Shown: positions 13,445 to 16,384 of the stretch, piece after piece | Position numbering within the stretch: position 1 is the first letter of the stretch | Layout: every line of letters begins with the position of its first letter | Source of the DNA: JBFFSQ01 sp041572275 | Lineage (GTDB): Bacteria > Pseudomonadota > Gammaproteobacteria > SZUA-229 | Direction: 5' to 3' | Assembly (NCBI GenBank): GCA_041572275.1 | Contig: JBFFSQ010000052.1 | Location: forward strand, 1-16,384 | Length of the DNA: 16,384 nt | Made by a program: the position numbers and the translations under genes | Notes under the pieces: model-generated | The model's database searches: none | What the model saw: the letters and a program-made list of their open reading frames with translations, nothing else | What the model was told of the DNA's origin: nothing

Positions 13445-13828
13445 ATGTTTTATATCGATGATGATGTTTTTGAAAGCCGGGAAAAACTGACGCCGGCAAT
13501 ATTGCAGATTGCTGAGCTGCTGGGCATGTATAACGCGGAGCTGGCACGGGCACTGGGTTTAAGGTGTCAGGATATTGGTGAGCTGTCATTACCTCGGCGT
13601 TACCTGGAAATGGATAGTCCAGCCTGGCAGCGAGCCAGGCTGTTGGTGCGTTTGTATCAGTGGCTATATCGTCAGCTTGAGGGCGATGCTATTGCTATGT
13701 ATCGCTGGTTACGTGTATACAATCCTCAACTCAAGGGCGTGCCTCTACTATTAATCGTGGACGAAGATCGGATTGAATGGCTGGTCAATCAGCTGTATTC
13801 GAGTTCATTTCAGGATGTGGCGGGCTGA
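13445..13828 (+). CDS. ParS/MbcA-like (DUF2384-type) protein
   Basis: A 127-residue protein. Residues about 18-50 resemble the Xre-like N-terminal helices of ParS/MbcA antitoxins (LLGMYNAELARALGLRCQDI). Residues 57-122 resemble the toxin-binding DUF2384 domain: WQRARLLVRLYQWLYRQLEG, then YRWLRVYNPQLKGVPLLLIV, the family's W[LI]...N..L.G..P pattern, and a final helix WLVNQLYSSS. Antitoxins of this type usually sit next to a RES-domain toxin; none is adjacent here, and the partner is a MarR gene. It may therefore be a solitary regulator or a repurposed antitoxin. It ends one base before the convergent TIGR02647-type gene. The ribosome binding site before ATG 13445 is weak. Confidence 0.62.
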   Translation: MFYIDDDVFESREKLTPAILQIAELLGMYNAELARALGLRCQDIGELSLPRRYLEMDSPAWQRARLLVRLYQWLYRQLEGDAIAMYRWLRVYNPQLKGVPLLLIVDEDRIEWLVNQLYSSSFQDVAG

Positions 13829-13829
13829 C

Positions 13830-14069
13830 TCAGTCCGGATCTTTTAACATGGTGAGCAGCGTTTGGGCATGCTCAGCTGCTTCACGTCCCAGATCGGTAA
13901 GATAACCGCCATCGACCTGGGTAATCAGACCTTTTGCGAATAACCGTTTAACTGCTTCGATCACTTCGGGCCTGGCGGTATGGTGTACTTTGATGCCTTC
14001 CAGGGTAGTGCTTGGGTTGTAACGAATCAGTATATCCAGCTCATCAATCTGTTCTGGTGTATAAGGCAT
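13830..14069 (-). CDS. TIGR02647-type small protein
   Basis: A 79-residue protein. It fits a small gammaproteobacterial family (TIGR02647) throughout: YTPEQIDELDILIRYNPSTT at the start, LEGIKVHHTA, then AVKRLFAKGLITQVDGGYLT and DLGREAAEHAQTLL at the end. The KGLITQVDGGYLTDLGREAAEHA part resembles the last helix and wing of winged-helix domains, so nucleic-acid binding is possible, but no function is established. GAGGA stands 9 bases before the ATG on the minus strand. It converges with the DUF2384-like gene and diverges from the mutarotase gene. Confidence 0.85.
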   Translation of the reverse strand: MPYTPEQIDELDILIRYNPSTTLEGIKVHHTARPEVIEAVKRLFAKGLITQVDGGYLTDLGREAAEHAQTLLTMLKDPD

Positions 14070-14266
14070 AGCGTATCCTCAATAATTGTTTGCTTTGTAC
14101 TAACAATATACTAATACTTAAGCTGAGTAATGCAGGAAACGCGACTAAATTAGCATAGCCTGATGCGTTGTTGATCTTGCGCAACTGGAATAATAACCAG
14201 GGCTTTTTGATGTCTGTCGATGACCGACTCAAACGAATTAAAATGACTAAACATGGGAGATTTATC

Positions 14267-15187
14267 ATGAATGATATTGCGCAACTGAATTCAGATTATG
14301 GAATTGCGGGCCATGTCATCTTCGAGCAGGGAGAAGGTGGCATGACGATGGTACAAGTGAGTAACTCACTCGCCGAAGCCAGAATCAACTTACAGGGCGC
14401 ACATATCATGCGCTGGTCACCGCGGGGGGAACAGCCGGTGATCTGGGTATCAGAGGATGCCACGTTTGCGCCGGGTAAATCTATTCGTGGGGGGGTACCC
14501 CTGTGCTGGCCCTGGTTTGGTCCCCATGATACCGAATCTTCATTTCCCGCCCATGGTTTTGCTCGTACCGTACCCTGGGCTGTGATTGCTAGCGAGCAAC
14601 TCGATGATGGCCGCACCCGGCTACAGTTTCAGATAGAGGATACCAACCAGGGCCGTACACAGTGGCCCTATCCGACCGAGCTGACGCTAACAGTTACAGT
14701 CGGACGCAGTCTGGAGATTGATCTGTGCACCCGTAATGCCGGTACCGAGCCGATGACCGTGGGTCAGGCCTTACATACGTATTTTGAAGTCAGTGATGTT
14801 TCCCAGGTGCAAGTGCAGGGACTAGAGGGCTGTGATTATCTAGATAAGGTTGATGGCTTCAAGCGCAAGCAACAGGTCGGAGCAGTGACCATCGATCAGG
14901 AAGTGGATCGTATTTACCTGGGATCGGTGGCCGATTGTCTGATCGATGATCCGGGCCTGCAACGACGTATTCGCATTAGCAAACAGGGCAGTGCATCGAC
15001 TGTGGTGTGGAATCCCTGGCAGGCGACAGCAGAAAAAATGGGAGATCTGGGTAAGGGTAATATGGGCTATCTGAATATGCTCTGTGTGGAGTCCGCCAAT
15101 GCGGCTGAGGATGTGGTGAACATTGCGCCCGGAGAGGAACACCATCTTAGTGTGAGTTATCAAGTCGAGGCCCTGGCTGAGTCATAA
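14267..15187 (+). CDS. D-hexose-6-phosphate mutarotase (YeaD-like)
   Basis: A 306-residue cytoplasmic enzyme of the aldose 1-epimerase superfamily that interconverts the anomers of hexose 6-phosphates. The start at ATG 14267 has GGGAG 8 bases upstream and gives the normal length; an in-frame ATG at 14210 and a TTG at 14168 would add residues with no family match. Motifs are GGVPLCWPWFGPH at 76-88 preceded by Arg75, PAHGFARTVPW with His97, GQALHTYFEVSD with His170 as the likely acid, and MLCVESANA with Glu275 as the likely base. The family symbol in E. coli is yeaD. It is followed after 21 bases by a metallophosphoesterase gene, probably co-transcribed. Confidence 0.92.
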   Translation: MNDIAQLNSDYGIAGHVIFEQGEGGMTMVQVSNSLAEARINLQGAHIMRWSPRGEQPVIWVSEDATFAPGKSIRGGVPLCWPWFGPHDTESSFPAHGFARTVPWAVIASEQLDDGRTRLQFQIEDTNQGRTQWPYPTELTLTVTVGRSLEIDLCTRNAGTEPMTVGQALHTYFEVSDVSQVQVQGLEGCDYLDKVDGFKRKQQVGAVTIDQEVDRIYLGSVADCLIDDPGLQRRIRISKQGSASTVVWNPWQATAEKMGDLGKGNMGYLNMLCVESANAAEDVVNIAPGEEHHLSVSYQVEALAES

Positions 15188-15208
15188 CCTCTTGAAGACA
15201 GGTGTCAG

Positions 15209-15829
15209 ATGAGTCGTAAAATTGGACTGATCAGTGATCCCCATGCCGCCGCCGAGCCGGTGGCCGAGGCGCTGAATCTGTTTCAGCAACACGGAGTCGA
15301 TGAAATTTATTGCCTGGGCGATATTGCTGGCTATGGTGTCGAGCTGGATGCCACGGTGGACTTGCTGATACAGGCTGAGTGTCTGTCGATTCGGGGTAAT
15401 CATGATGACTGGTTTCTGGAAGATCATCGCGATGAAGCCCGCCCTCAAACCGTGGCCTATTTAGACAATATGCCAGTGACACTGGAGTATGAAATCGAGG
15501 GCAAACGGATTTATATGGTGCATGCGAGTCCACCGCAGTCGACCATGGAGGGCATCAAGTTACTCGATCTGGATGGTAATTGCATTGAAGAATTGGCTGG
15601 TAAATGGACGCAGAATCTGGAGAATTTCAATAACGATGTGTTGATCGTGGGGCACACCCATCAGGTCTATGCCGAGCAACTCGGTCAGGTGCTGGTGATT
15701 AATCCGGGGAGTACCCGGTTTAATCATGCATGCATGATCCTCAGTTTGCCGGATCTGCAAGTCGAAATACTGCCGCTGTCGGGGCGTTCAATACGCAAGG
15801 CCTGGAACTGGGGAATGATGTCACACTAG
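15209..15829 (+). CDS. Class III-type calcineurin-like metallophosphoesterase (YfcE-like)
   Basis: A 206-residue protein with the complete metal-binding set of the MPE/calcineurin family: SDPH (Asp10, His12), LGDIAGYG (Asp38), GNHDDW (Asn64, His65, Asp66), VHASPP (His105) and GHTHQVY (His149, His151). ASP and INPGSTRFN near residue 165-175 are as in YfcE- and MJ0936-like phosphodiesterases. The physiological substrate is unknown for most members. The gene starts at ATG with ACAGGTGTCAG before it, 21 bases after the mutarotase stop. Confidence 0.88.
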   Translation: MSRKIGLISDPHAAAEPVAEALNLFQQHGVDEIYCLGDIAGYGVELDATVDLLIQAECLSIRGNHDDWFLEDHRDEARPQTVAYLDNMPVTLEYEIEGKRIYMVHASPPQSTMEGIKLLDLDGNCIEELAGKWTQNLENFNNDVLIVGHTHQVYAEQLGQVLVINPGSTRFNHACMILSLPDLQVEILPLSGRSIRKAWNWGMMSH

Positions 15830-15881
15830 AGAATAACGGTGCAGCTGAGTCTGTGGCTGCCCATCACAGAGGACAGGGATT

Positions 15882-16384
15882 ATGAAATTTTTCATGTATG
15901 TTGCAGCTTTGATGTTGATGTTCAATGCCCAGGCTCAGGTAGTGACTGAGAAGATCAGTTACCGGTCTGGTGATACCCTCATGAAGGGGCTACTGGCCTA
16001 CGATAACAGTATCAAGGGACCCAGGCCGGGTGTGCTGGTGGTGCATGAGTGGTGGGGGCATAATGCCTATGCTCGTAAACGTGCGCGTATGCTGGCTGAA
16101 CTGGGCTATACCGCGCTGGCGGTTGATATGTATGGTGATGGTAAAACTGCGTCGCATCCTGATGATGCCGGTAAGTTCTCCCAGGCTGTGGCCAGCAATA
16201 TGCCATTGGCGAAAGCGCGTTTTGAAGCCGCTCTGGATACCCTGAAAAAAAAGTCGAGGGTGGATGCCGATAATATTGCGGCCATTGGCTACTGCTTTGG
16301 TGGCGGCATAGTTCTAAACATGGCGCGTCAGGGCATGGATATTAAAGGTGTTGTCAGTTTTCATGGCAGTCTGGGGACCCAAGC
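15882..16384 (+). CDS. Exported dienelactone hydrolase family protein, 5' part (runs off the window)
   Basis: The first 167 residues are present; the frame is open at the window's end. Residues 1-18 form a Sec signal peptide (MKFFMYVAALMLMFNAQAQ, cleaved after AQA), which is uncommon for this family and places the enzyme in the periplasm. The alpha/beta-hydrolase core follows: VLVVHEWWGH at 51-60 (oxyanion region), ALAVDMYGDGK at 78-88, and GYCFGGGI with Cys138 as the nucleophile, as in dienelactone hydrolase. GVVSFHGSLG at 156-165 is also typical. The acid and His of the triad lie beyond the window. CAGGGATT precedes the ATG. Substrate unknown. Confidence 0.9.
   Translation, partial: MKFFMYVAALMLMFNAQAQVVTEKISYRSGDTLMKGLLAYDNSIKGPRPGVLVVHEWWGHNAYARKRARMLAELGYTALAVDMYGDGKTASHPDDAGKFSQAVASNMPLAKARFEAALDTLKKKSRVDADNIAAIGYCFGGGIVLNMARQGMDIKGVVSFHGSLGTQ

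Noticed and set aside
13013..13828. Reading the MarR/DUF2384-like pair as a type II toxin-antitoxin system
   Set aside because: Neither product resembles a toxin; the RES toxin that accompanies ParS/MbcA-type antitoxins is absent, so a toxin-antitoxin claim is unsupported.
14296..15163. Minus-strand frames of over 100 codons inside the mutarotase gene
   Set aside because: They are antisense to a strongly supported enzyme and have no recognisable domain.
1..16384. Search for tRNA, rRNA, CRISPR repeats, transposases and phage genes
   Set aside because: None was seen on either strand.

Overview
The window looks like a chromosomal segment of a gammaproteobacterium. The evidence is a small protein of the TIGR02647 type, which is known mainly from that class, together with a DsbB whose four catalytic cysteines sit at the same residue numbers as in E. 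coli, an RssA-type patatin, a DsrE2-family sulfur-carrier-like protein and a class III phosphodiesterase. The species cannot be named from the sequence alone. DsrE2 fits, but does not prove, a lineage with sulfur metabolism.

Layout. Bases 1-853 hold the end of an aldo/keto reductase gene and a complete dsbB. Bases 854-6742 are an A+T-rich accessory block in which every gene is on the + strand. It holds eight small, mostly unrecognised genes, nearly all for exported or membrane proteins: a PEGA-like lipoprotein, a four-helix membrane protein, a small membrane-anchored protein, a second lipoprotein, a VanZ-like membrane protein overlapping a membrane-anchored tectonin-like propeller, a periplasmic protein, a zinc-ribbon membrane protein and a DUF4234-like protein. 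Two intergenic segments (2603-2663 and 5565-5633) resemble integron attC recombination sites in sequence and orientation, so part of the block may descend from integron cassettes; no integrase is visible. A second, diverged copy of the 3' end of dsbB lies at 1747-1878, beyond the first inserted gene.

Bases 6820-11589 are ordinary housekeeping or accessory genes: a minus-strand HDOD protein, a lipoprotein overlapping a small membrane protein, a PhzF-family isomerase, a patatin phospholipase and a VOC-family protein. A palindromic REP/MITE-like element lies between the last two.

Bases 11617-13828 contain a minus-strand unknown protein with a CPSC tail, DsrE2, and divergently a MarR regulator followed by a ParS/MbcA-like (DUF2384-type) protein. 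A perfect 27-bp palindrome stands between dsrE2 and marR and is the probable operator for this sulfur-carrier/regulator unit. Bases 13830-16384 contain the TIGR02647-type protein (minus), a hexose-6-phosphate mutarotase, a metallophosphoesterase and the first part of an exported dienelactone hydrolase. I found no RNA genes, CRISPR array, transposase or recognised defence system.
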